Source: Erythrobacteraceae bacterium WH01K
GTDB taxonomy: Bacteria; Pseudomonadota; Alphaproteobacteria; Sphingomonadales; Sphingomonadaceae
Reading direction: 5' to 3'
Assembly: GCA_027941995.1 (NCBI GenBank)
Contig: CP115966.1
Span: 2,294,001-2,358,000 of the forward strand
DNA length: 64,000 bases
The translations under genes were made by a program, and so were the position numbers. Position 1 is the first letter of the stretch. The number at the start of each line of letters is the position of its first letter. The notes beneath the pieces were generated by a model. That model had not been told where the DNA came from. It was given only the letters and a program-made list of their open reading frames with translations, and did no database searches. Shown here piece by piece: positions 58,638 through 64,000 of the stretch.

Positions 58638-59450
58638 GTGATACGGCACCTTCTCTTCCTCGCGGCGCTGTTCGCCGCTGCTGTCGGCGTGCCCGTCCAG
58701 GCCCAGGACTTTCCCGAGCTGACGGGCCGCGTCGTCGATGCGGCGAACATCATTCCCGACGCTCAGGAGGCGGCGCTGACGCAGCGGCTGGCGCAGCTGG
58801 AAAACCAGTCGCAACGGCAATTGGTCGTGGCGACCGTGCCCAGCCTGGGCGGCGACGATATCGCCAATTACGGCTACCAGCTCGGCCGCGCATGGGGTAT
58901 CGGGGACGCAGAGCGCAATGACGGCGCACTGCTGCTCGTAGCGCCCAGCGAGCGCAAGGTGCGGATCGAGGTCGGCTACGGCCTCGAAGGCATCATGACC
59001 GATGCGCTGTCCTCCGTCATCATCCAGAACGACATCCTCCCGCGATTCAGAGACGGCGATTTTCCCGGCGGCATCATGGCCGGGACCGAAGCGATCGCCT
59101 CGCAGCTGGAATTGCCCGCCGACGAGGCGGTGCAGGTCGCACGGCAGGCGGACCAGGCACGCCAGCGCGATGGCGGTTTTCCCATCGGGACGATCATCTG
59201 GCTGGGCTTCATCTTCTTTTTCTTCGTGCTGCCGATGTTCGGGCGCGGCGGGCGCAGCAGGCGCTATCGCGGCGGACGGGGCGTCGTCGGCGACATCATC
59301 CTGTGGGAAGCGGGCAAGGCGATTGCGCGCGGTATCGACGGGGACGGCGGCGGCTGGGGCGGCGGCGGTTTCGGCGGAGGGGGCGGCTTCGGCGGCTTTT
59401 CCGGCGGCGGCGGCAGCTTTGGCGGCGGCGGCGCCAGTGGTGGTTGGTAA
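58638..59450 (+). CDS. TPM-domain membrane protein (YgcG-like)
   Basis: A 270-aa protein with a signal peptide (ending PVQAQ), a TPM domain (residues about 25-155: FPELTGRVVDAANIIPD, then NDGALLLVAPSERKVRIEVG), one transmembrane helix (IIWLGFIFFFFVLPMFG) and a glycine/phenylalanine-rich tail. This layout is that of YgcG/TPM proteins, partners of LemA. It starts with GTG at 58638, 7 bp after lemA, and abuts the next TPM gene with no gap. Its function is uncertain; the domain is linked to photosystem repair in plants. Confidence 0.92.
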   Translation: MIRHLLFLAALFAAAVGVPVQAQDFPELTGRVVDAANIIPDAQEAALTQRLAQLENQSQRQLVVATVPSLGGDDIANYGYQLGRAWGIGDAERNDGALLLVAPSERKVRIEVGYGLEGIMTDALSSVIIQNDILPRFRDGDFPGGIMAGTEAIASQLELPADEAVQVARQADQARQRDGGFPIGTIIWLGFIFFFFVLPMFGRGGRSRRYRGGRGVVGDIILWEAGKAIARGIDGDGGGWGGGGFGGGGGFGGFSGGGGSFGGGGASGGW

Positions 59451-60125
59451 ATGGCGTATCTGAGCAAGCAGGAACACGAGAAAGTCACCGCAGCAGTCGC
59501 CGCGGCAGAGCTGACGACATCGGGCGAAATCGTGACCGTACTGGCCGACCGCAGCGACGGCTATTCCGAAGTGATCCTGCTTTACGCGGTCGCCCTGGCC
59601 TTCACCGCGATGAGCGTCTTCGCCCTCTTCCCCGCGCCCTTCATGGACATGTGGGACCGGCTGATCGGCGGCTGGATGCACGAATGGACGACCGGGGAAC
59701 TGGCCAGCATGACCATCGGCCTGGGATTGCTGACCTTCATCGCCAGCTGGCTGGTCCTGTCGTGGGACCGGCTGACCTTCCTCGCCCTGCCGGGCCCTGT
59801 GAAGACGTCGCGCGTCCACGCGGCTGCCGTCCGCCATTTCAAGGTCGGGGCGGAACGGCGGACCCATGGCCGCACCGGCGTGCTGCTGTATCTTTCGATG
59901 AAGGAGCACCGAGCCGAAATCGTCGCCGACGAACCGATTGCCGAATTGGTGTCGGCCGATGTGTGGGGCGAGGCCATGTCCGACATGCTGTCCGAAATCC
60001 GCGAAGGCCGGATCGCGGACGGGCTTGCCGCAGGGATTCGCGATGTCGGCGAAGTGCTGTCGCGGCATTTCCCACGCGCGGAAGATGACCAGAACGAATT
60101 GCCCGACAGGCTGATCGAGCTTTGA
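59451..60125 (+). CDS. second TPM-domain protein
   Basis: A 224-aa protein with an N-terminal helix (AYLSKQEHEKVTAAVAAAEL), the TPM-like motif TSGEIVTVLADRSDGYSEV, two membrane segments (about 40-60 and 85-105), and a TPM C-terminal part (GVLLYLSMKEHRAEIVADEP). It is the inside-out form often annotated as TPM domain protein or putative membrane protein. It begins directly after the preceding TPM gene, and its stop overlaps the Nudix start (TTGA). The trio lemA-TPM-TPM is likely one functional unit at the inner membrane. Confidence 0.9.
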   Translation: MAYLSKQEHEKVTAAVAAAELTTSGEIVTVLADRSDGYSEVILLYAVALAFTAMSVFALFPAPFMDMWDRLIGGWMHEWTTGELASMTIGLGLLTFIASWLVLSWDRLTFLALPGPVKTSRVHAAAVRHFKVGAERRTHGRTGVLLYLSMKEHRAEIVADEPIAELVSADVWGEAMSDMLSEIREGRIADGLAAGIRDVGEVLSRHFPRAEDDQNELPDRLIEL

Positions 60126-60694
60126 GCGCGCCGACCCAGCCCTCCCGCGATGCCGATGCGGACAAGCCGGAAACGGTCGCCTGGGCGGGCAGGTTCATTA
60201 CTGCCAAGACGCGGGGCCGGTGGGAATATGCCGGGCGCGCCCGCGGCATTCGCGCCGCTGCCATCGTGGCGGTGGACGATGCGGAAGACGGACGCCACGT
60301 CCTGTTGGTAGAGCAATACCGCGTGCCGCTGTCCCGCTTCTGCCTCGAAATCCCCGCCGGACTGATCGGCGACGAGGATGGCGGAGAAGGCGAGAGCCCG
60401 GAAGATGCCGCCCGCCGCGAACTGGAAGAGGAAACCGGATACCGCGCAAGCACGATGGAATTGCTGGGCGAGTTCTATTCCAGCCCCGGCATGGTGTCGG
60501 AAAGCTTCAGCCTGATGCGCGCAGGGGACCTGCAAAAAGTGTCGGACGGCGGCGGGGTCGAGGGCGAGGACATCGCCGTTCACCGCGTGCCGCTGGACCA
60601 ATTGGAAGCTTTCGTTGCCGAAAAACGCGAGGCGAGTGTCGCCATCGACGTACGGATCGCGATGCTGCTGGGCACGCAGGGCGCCATCGTCTAG
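60122..60694 (+). CDS. Nudix hydrolase (ADP-ribose pyrophosphatase-like)
   Basis: A 190-aa Nudix protein with the catalytic core AARRELEEETGYRAS (REUxEExGU) and the preceding ADP-sugar loop FCLEIPAGLIGDEDG. The Nudix box has a short acidic insert (DGGEGESPED) before the catalytic helix. The EIPAG motif points to ADP-ribose pyrophosphatases rather than MutT. The start is TTG at 60122, overlapping the TPM stop. It ends 36 bp before an SDR gene. Confidence 0.88.
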   Translation: MSAPTQPSRDADADKPETVAWAGRFITAKTRGRWEYAGRARGIRAAAIVAVDDAEDGRHVLLVEQYRVPLSRFCLEIPAGLIGDEDGGEGESPEDAARRELEEETGYRASTMELLGEFYSSPGMVSESFSLMRAGDLQKVSDGGGVEGEDIAVHRVPLDQLEAFVAEKREASVAIDVRIAMLLGTQGAIV

Positions 60695-60729
60695 CGCGGC
60701 ATCCGAAAACAACTAGCGGAGAGAGAATC

Positions 60730-61524
60730 ATGGCAGCGAGCACGAACGGCCGCGTAGCGGACAAACTTGCCCTCGTGACAGGGGCGGCGCAGGGACTGGG
60801 GGCAGCGCATTCGATGCTGCTGGCGCAGGAAGGCGCGCGGGTCCTGTGCACCGATATCAATGGCGACGGGGCATCCGACACGGCTGCGCGCATCAACGAG
60901 GCGCTGGGCGAAGGCACGGCTTTCGCCATCCGTCACGACGTGACCGATCCGGCCGAATGGGAAGCCGCCGTTGATGCCGCGCGCGAGAACATGGGCGGGC
61001 TGAACGTGCTGGTGAACAATGCCGGGATCGGTGTCGCCGGCAATATCGAGACGTGCGATTTCGACGACTGGAAGCGGTGTTTTTCCATCAATGTCGATTC
61101 CATCTTCCACGGATGCCAGAAGGCCCTGCCCCTGATGCGCGAACACGCGCCGGGCAGCATCGTGAACATTTCCAGCATTGCCGGGCTGATCGCCAGCGAC
61201 ACCATGCCGGCCTACAATTCGTCGAAAGCGGCGGTGTGGATGCTGTCGAAGTCGATCGCGCTCCACTGCGCGAAGAACAACATGCAGATCCGCTGCAACT
61301 CGGTCCATCCGACCTTCGTCGACACGCCGATCCTGGACGGGACGGCGAAGAACCACAAGATCGACAAGGACGTGCTGATGGAAAAGCTGGCGCGGCAGAT
61401 CCCGCTCAAATTCGTCGGCGAACCCAACGACATCGCCAATGCGGTGCTCTATCTCGCCAGCGACGAAAGCCGTTTCATGACCGGCGCGGAGCTGAAGCTG
61501 GACGGCGGCATCAGCGCGATGTGA
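60730..61524 (+). CDS. SDR-family oxidoreductase
   Basis: A 264-aa classical SDR. Cofactor loop TGAAQGLGAA, the Asp in CTDINGDG that favours NAD(H), NNAGIGVAGN, the catalytic Ser in NISSIAGL, and the YNSSK motif (Tyr and Lys) are all present. The C-terminal MTGAELKLDGG is standard. Such enzymes act on steroids, sugars or hydroxy acids and the substrate is not readable. GGAGAGAG precedes the ATG. Confidence 0.92.
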   Translation: MAASTNGRVADKLALVTGAAQGLGAAHSMLLAQEGARVLCTDINGDGASDTAARINEALGEGTAFAIRHDVTDPAEWEAAVDAARENMGGLNVLVNNAGIGVAGNIETCDFDDWKRCFSINVDSIFHGCQKALPLMREHAPGSIVNISSIAGLIASDTMPAYNSSKAAVWMLSKSIALHCAKNNMQIRCNSVHPTFVDTPILDGTAKNHKIDKDVLMEKLARQIPLKFVGEPNDIANAVLYLASDESRFMTGAELKLDGGISAM

Positions 61525-61544
61525 CTATTCGTTTGCTCTCGCGG

Positions 61545-61605
61545 CAGATCGCTGGGCGATCGCCTGCCGAGGGGGCGGCTTATCGGCCGGCGAGCGGTCG
61601 CTCGC
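61545..61605. other. strong hairpins in the SDR-pspC gap
   Basis: GGCA-GATCGC and GCGATC-GCC-TGCC pair across a three-base loop (61545-61571), and GCGAGC (61590-61595) pairs with GCTCGC (61600-61605). No open frame of note lies in 61525-61727. These stems could terminate the rightward SDR transcript or belong to an untranslated region; they lack a U-run. Confidence 0.35.
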
Positions 61606-61631
61606 TGTCGGTTTGCAGCCGAGACTTGCGC

Positions 61632-61661
61632 AAAAAAAAAGAGAGGGGCCAAGCGGCCCCT
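61632..61661 (-). terminator. terminator of the pspC micro-operon
   Basis: AGGGGCC (61644-61650) and GGCCCCT (61655-61661) form a perfect stem with loop AAGC. On the minus strand this is followed by CTC and a run of nine T (61640-61632), a strong intrinsic terminator about 66 bp past the pspC stop. Confidence 0.85.
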
Positions 61662-61727
61662 CCCGGTTTCGTTTCATTGTGAGGCGCGGCTGCCCAGAAA
61701 CCGGGTCAGCTGCTGTTTTGCCGCGCT

Positions 61728-61964
61728 TCAGTCCGCGATCAGGGCGATCGCGATATAGACCAGGACCAGCGATCCGAAGCCGATGATGGTTCCTGCGACG
61801 AAGCCCAGGCGGATCCAGAAGGCATCGACATCGAAATAGTTGGCAATGCCGCCGCACACTCCGGCCAGTTTCGCATCGCGGCGGTCGAGCCTGAAGCTCT
61901 TGTCCGCGCCGATGATGGGGCCATCCCTGCGGTCGCCACGATCGCTACGCTCGATCCTGCTCAT
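61728..61964 (-). CDS. PspC-domain envelope stress protein
   Basis: A 78-aa protein consisting of a basic, charged N-terminus (SRIERSDRGDRRDG) and a single PspC domain (residues about 22-77: RLDRRDAKLAGVCGGIANYF, then DAFWIRLGFVAGT) with one or two hydrophobic helices. PspC is the membrane sensor of the phage-shock system in E. coli. The start overlaps the stop of the preceding 41-aa gene (ATGA). PspA, PspB and PspF are not in the window. It lacks the long C-terminal extension of E. coli PspC. Confidence 0.9.
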   Translation of the reverse strand: MSRIERSDRGDRRDGPIIGADKSFRLDRRDAKLAGVCGGIANYFDVDAFWIRLGFVAGTIIGFGSLVLVYIAIALIAD

Positions 61965-62086
61965 GCCATCACCGGGACGATAGAGGGCGAGGCGGGGACG
62001 ATGGCATAGGCCATCAGGACACCACTGACTGCGAGCGAGCCGAGGCCGGCGATTACCTGCGAGCTCCAGTTGGAAAAGAATTTCAT
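61961..62086 (-). CDS. 41-aa membrane micropeptide upstream of pspC
   Basis: A 41-codon gene with AAGGAA at a good distance before its ATG (62086), ending in an ATGA overlap with pspC. The peptide starts MKFFSNWSSQ and has one hydrophobic helix (VIAGLGSLAVSGVLMAYAIV) followed by PASPSIVPVMA. It resembles the 36-aa peptide upstream: both have SLA-[VI]-S, then AIVP-[AG]-SP. It is probably an inner-membrane protein with a short C-terminal tail. No family known to me fits. Confidence 0.75.
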   Translation of the reverse strand: MKFFSNWSSQVIAGLGSLAVSGVLMAYAIVPASPSIVPVMA

Positions 62087-62118
62087 GGGGTCGTTCCTTG
62101 TATTCGGGTTTGCGGGGA

Positions 62119-62229
62119 TCAGGCGAAGACTGCGGGGCTGCCCGGGACGATCGCGCTGGCGAAGAACATGGCCGAGATGGCGAGCGAGAAGACGGCGGCT
62201 GCGGCACGGTTCGGGTTGAAGATGGACAT
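62119..62229 (-). CDS. 36-aa membrane micropeptide, first gene of the pspC micro-operon
   Basis: A 36-codon gene with AAGGAA before its ATG (62229). The peptide starts MSIFNPNRAAAA and continues with a hydrophobic helix (VFSLAISAMFFASAIV) and PGSPAVFA. It is a paralogue of the 41-aa peptide 32 bp downstream by the shared SLA-x-S and AIVP-x-SP pattern. It is preceded by a leader hairpin and a sigma-54 promoter match. Coding is supported by ribosome site, paralogy and operon position. Confidence 0.75.
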   Translation of the reverse strand: MSIFNPNRAAAAVFSLAISAMFFASAIVPGSPAVFA

Positions 62230-62250
62230 GGTATTTCCTTTCTCTTGGCT

Positions 62251-62273
62251 CCCGGAGAGACCGTCTCGCCGGG
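62251..62273 (-). promoter_or_regulatory. 5' leader hairpin of the pspC micro-operon
   Basis: CCCGGAGAGAC and GTCTCGCCGGG form an 11-bp stem with one mismatch around a single base, a near-perfect palindrome. With a start of transcription near 62276 it would sit at the very 5' end of the mRNA, where such hairpins protect transcripts from decay. It could also be a protein-binding palindrome. Confidence 0.5.
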
Positions 62274-62286
62274 TTGCCCAAAGTGT

Positions 62287-62302
62287 TGCATCAGGTGTGC
62301 CA
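62287..62302 (-). promoter_or_regulatory. sigma-54 (-24/-12) promoter of the pspC micro-operon
   Basis: On the minus strand TGGCAC-ACCTG-ATGCA matches the sigma-54 consensus TGGCAC-N5-TTGCA at all but one conserved base, with the invariant GG and GC separated by exactly ten bases. It lies about 58 bp upstream of the 36-aa gene. E. coli psp genes are also sigma-54 dependent, which supports the assignment. Confidence 0.7.
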
Positions 62303-62375
62303 GTTTTGAAAAACGGGAGATTTCCGGGGTTTTTCGGCTCGCAGCCATCTGAACAGCCGTTCATCAATCCGAAAG

Positions 62376-62394
62376 GTTGGTAAATCTCACCAAC
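62376..62394. promoter_or_regulatory. inverted repeat at enhancer position upstream of the sigma-54 promoter
   Basis: GTTGGT (62376-62381) and ACCAAC (62389-62394) form a perfect inverted repeat with a 7-bp spacer. Its centre is about 110 bp upstream of the predicted transcription start, where enhancer-binding activators of sigma-54 such as PspF bind. It also lies about 85 bp upstream of the divergent recF. Confidence 0.55.
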
Positions 62395-62477
62395 ATTTGA
62401 CATAGCCGTTTCCGGCAGCGGGCGAAGCTGCTTTCAGTGGCCTTCCCCGCCCCCCGCAGGTAGGACCGCTGCCACCC

Positions 62478-63563
62478 ATGGCCATCGCCCGCATCGCCTT
62501 TTCCGATTTCCGCAATCACGCCGCTTCCGCGCTGGAAGGAACCGCGCGGTTCAACCTGCTGGTGGGCGAGAACGGGGCGGGCAAGACCAATGTGCTGGAG
62601 GCGCTGTCGCTGCTTGCGCCCGGCCGGGGGCTTCGGCGTGCCCCGCTTGGCGAGATTGCCCGGGCATCGGGCGCGGGCGGCTTTGCGCTTTCCGCCCTGC
62701 TCTCGCCTGCGGATGGCGGCGAGGATGTCCATTTGCAGACCTCCACCGCACCGATGCGCCCCGGGCGGCGCCGGGTCCGGATCAACGGGGCGGAGGCAAG
62801 CGCGATCGCGCTGGGCGAATGGCTGGCCGTGTCATGGCTGACCCCGGCGATGGACGGGCTGTTCACGGCCAGCGCCGGCGAGCGCCGCCGCTTCATGGAC
62901 CGCCTGGCGACCGCTCTCGATCCTTCCCACGCGCGGGCCGCAAGCCGCTACGAGGCGGCCTTGCGCGAGCGCAACCGCCTGCTCTCGGACGAGCGCGAAC
63001 CCGAACCCGCATGGCTCGACGGCATAGAGGCGCAACTGGCGCAGCATGGCGCGCTGCTGGCGCAGGGCCGCGCCCGGCTGGTCGGCGCGCTGGGCGAAGC
63101 GCTGGAAATGCAGGCGGGCAGCCCGTTCGCGGTGCCCCTCCTCGCGCTGGAGGCCGGAGGGCCGTTTGCCGAGCACGAGCTGGCCGAGGCGCTGCGTTCC
63201 ACCCGCCAGCGCGATCGCAAGGCGGCGCGCACGCTGACCGGGCCGCATCGCGACGAATTGCTGGTTCACATGGCCGCGAAGGGCCGGCCTGCGGCCCTGT
63301 GCTCGACCGGAGAGCAGAAGGCGATGCTGATCGCCATCGTGCTCGCCCATGCAGAGCTTGCCGCGGCGGGACGCGCCGGGATCCTGCTGCTGGACGAGGT
63401 CGCGGCGCATCTCGATCCCCTGCGCCGCGATGCGCTGTTCGACCGGCTTCGCGCCGGTGGGTCGCAGGCGTGGCTGACCGGGACGGAGGCTGCCCCGTTC
63501 GGCAGCATCCGGGCAGAAGCTGCGATCTGGCGTGTCACGGACGGCGCACTGGTCCGGGAATAG
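62478..63563 (+). CDS. recF: recombination protein RecF
   Basis: A 361-aa ABC-type ATPase that loads RecA at gaps. Walker A is GENGAGKTN (30-38), the signature region LCSTGEQKAMLIAIVLA, and Walker B GILLLDEVAAHLDP. The N-terminus ARIAFSDFRNHAA is the family start. It is divergent from the pspC micro-operon across 248 bp. It is not next to dnaA/dnaN here, as is usual in alphaproteobacteria. Confidence 0.96.
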   Translation: MAIARIAFSDFRNHAASALEGTARFNLLVGENGAGKTNVLEALSLLAPGRGLRRAPLGEIARASGAGGFALSALLSPADGGEDVHLQTSTAPMRPGRRRVRINGAEASAIALGEWLAVSWLTPAMDGLFTASAGERRRFMDRLATALDPSHARAASRYEAALRERNRLLSDEREPEPAWLDGIEAQLAQHGALLAQGRARLVGALGEALEMQAGSPFAVPLLALEAGGPFAEHELAEALRSTRQRDRKAARTLTGPHRDELLVHMAAKGRPAALCSTGEQKAMLIAIVLAHAELAAAGRAGILLLDEVAAHLDPLRRDALFDRLRAGGSQAWLTGTEAAPFGSIRAEAAIWRVTDGALVRE

Positions 63564-63580
63564 AACAGGGCGCCGATCCG

Positions 63581-64000
63581 TCAGGCGTCGGGAATGGCTG
63601 CCTCGACCGCTTCGCGCGTGCTTTCCACGAGCAGCTCGATCCCCTCCACCGTCGGGTGGATGCGGTCGGACTGGATCAGTTCCGGTTTCGACGCAACGTC
63701 CTCCACCCAGTTCGGGATAAGGGCCACGCCATATTCCTCTGCCAGCGAGGTATAGAGGCCGCTGAATTCGGCCTGGAATTCCGGCCCGACATTGGGCGGC
63801 GCCTGCATTCCCATCAGCAGCACGTCTATGCCGCGCGCCTGCGCCGTCTCGATCATCGCGGCGAGGTTCGCCCGGGTCTGCGCCGGATCGATGCTGCGCA
63901 GCAGGTCGTTGCCGCCCAGTTCCAGGATCAGGAGGTCGGGCGCCTCTTCCTGCGCGTCGAGCGTGAATTCGAACCGCTGGCGACCCGCTGCACTGGTATC
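63581..64000 (-). CDS. SGNH/GDSL hydrolase (arylesterase, TesA-like), C-terminal part
   Basis: The last 140 codons of an SGNH hydrolase whose 5' end lies beyond the right edge. Block III GGNDLLR holds the oxyanion Gly and Asn, and block V SDRIHPT has the catalytic Asp and His. The nucleophile serine (GDSL block) is outside the window. The segment VLLMGMQAPPNVGPEF is typical of TesA/arylesterase proteins, multifunctional periplasmic esterases or lysophospholipases. It converges on recF, with 17 bp between the stops. The family is firm; substrate is open. Confidence 0.9.
   Translation of the reverse strand, partial: DTSAAGRQRFEFTLDAQEEAPDLLILELGGNDLLRSIDPAQTRANLAAMIETAQARGIDVLLMGMQAPPNVGPEFQAEFSGLYTSLAEEYGVALIPNWVEDVASKPELIQSDRIHPTVEGIELLVESTREAVEAAIPDA

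Overview
The window is a 64 kb, GC-rich (about two-thirds G+C by eye), densely coding chromosomal segment of an alphaproteobacterium, most likely Sphingomonadales and probably Erythrobacteraceae. The reasons are the circularly permuted two-piece tmRNA gene with the tag ANDNEALAIAA, the rpmF-plsX-fabH-ihfA-merR block, the F1-only ATP synthase operon with a short epsilon subunit, and the protein style (DUF2794, DUF2256, HdaA, FeS-type photolyase). No tRNA, rRNA, insertion sequence, integrase or CRISPR array was seen. Genes are mostly core and vertically inherited in character, often joined by ATGA, GTGA or TTGA stop/start overlaps.

Layout. 1-4.6 kb (+): the end of one DsbA-like gene, a second DsbA-like lipoprotein, and smc. 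4.6-7.9 kb (-): the lipid block rpmF-plsX-fabH followed by ihfA and a MerR regulator. 8-10.6 kb: a MAPEG membrane protein, a metallo-beta-lactamase-fold hydrolase, and a LexA/CI-like S24 repressor divergent from two small genes, with symmetric operator-like DNA between them. 10.6-17 kb (-): D-2-hydroxyacid dehydrogenase, cysS, nitroreductase, an orphan cobT, a transaldolase and a DUF4197 protein. 17-25.3 kb: priA, a GST, an iron-sulfur photolyase followed by a kinase remnant, ada, a membrane-tethered S1 protease and a TauD-type dioxygenase.

25.4-31 kb (+): the F1 ATP synthase operon atpHAGDC, interrupted by an ABM-fold gene and a lipoprotein gene. 31-36.7 kb: a lipoprotein and glmU (-), gph and an SDR (+), then DUF2794, serine acetyltransferase and hdaA (-). 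36.7-44 kb: a DUF2066-like exported protein divergent from purM and a purN-MmcQ/YjbR fusion; then an NTF2-like protein, ndk, a lipoprotein, holC, a DUF2256 protein and pepA on the minus strand. 44-50.7 kb (+): lptD-surA-pdxA-rsmA, then an SRPBCC gene behind a hairpin-rich leader. 50.7-56.5 kb: malate synthase G (-) and a coupled M20 hydrolase-astA-astB arginine succinyltransferase operon (+). 56.6-64 kb: a small membrane protein, ssrA (-), mscL (-), lemA and two TPM-domain genes, a Nudix hydrolase and an SDR (+), a micro-operon of two tiny membrane peptides plus PspC (-), recF (+), and a truncated SGNH esterase (-).

The most interesting item is the 36-aa/41-aa/PspC micro-operon at 61.7-62.4 kb. 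It has a sigma-54 -24/-12 promoter match, a perfect inverted repeat at an enhancer-like distance upstream, a near-perfect hairpin at the predicted 5' end of the mRNA, and a strong terminator. It looks like a phage-shock-type envelope stress unit that lacks PspA and PspB but has two related membrane micropeptides. Other points worth following are the PurN-MmcQ/YjbR fusion, the non-ATPase genes inside the F1 operon, the sensor-kinase remnant behind the photolyase, the CI/Cro-like S24 switch, and a hairpin that sequesters the Shine-Dalgarno sequence of the SRPBCC gene.
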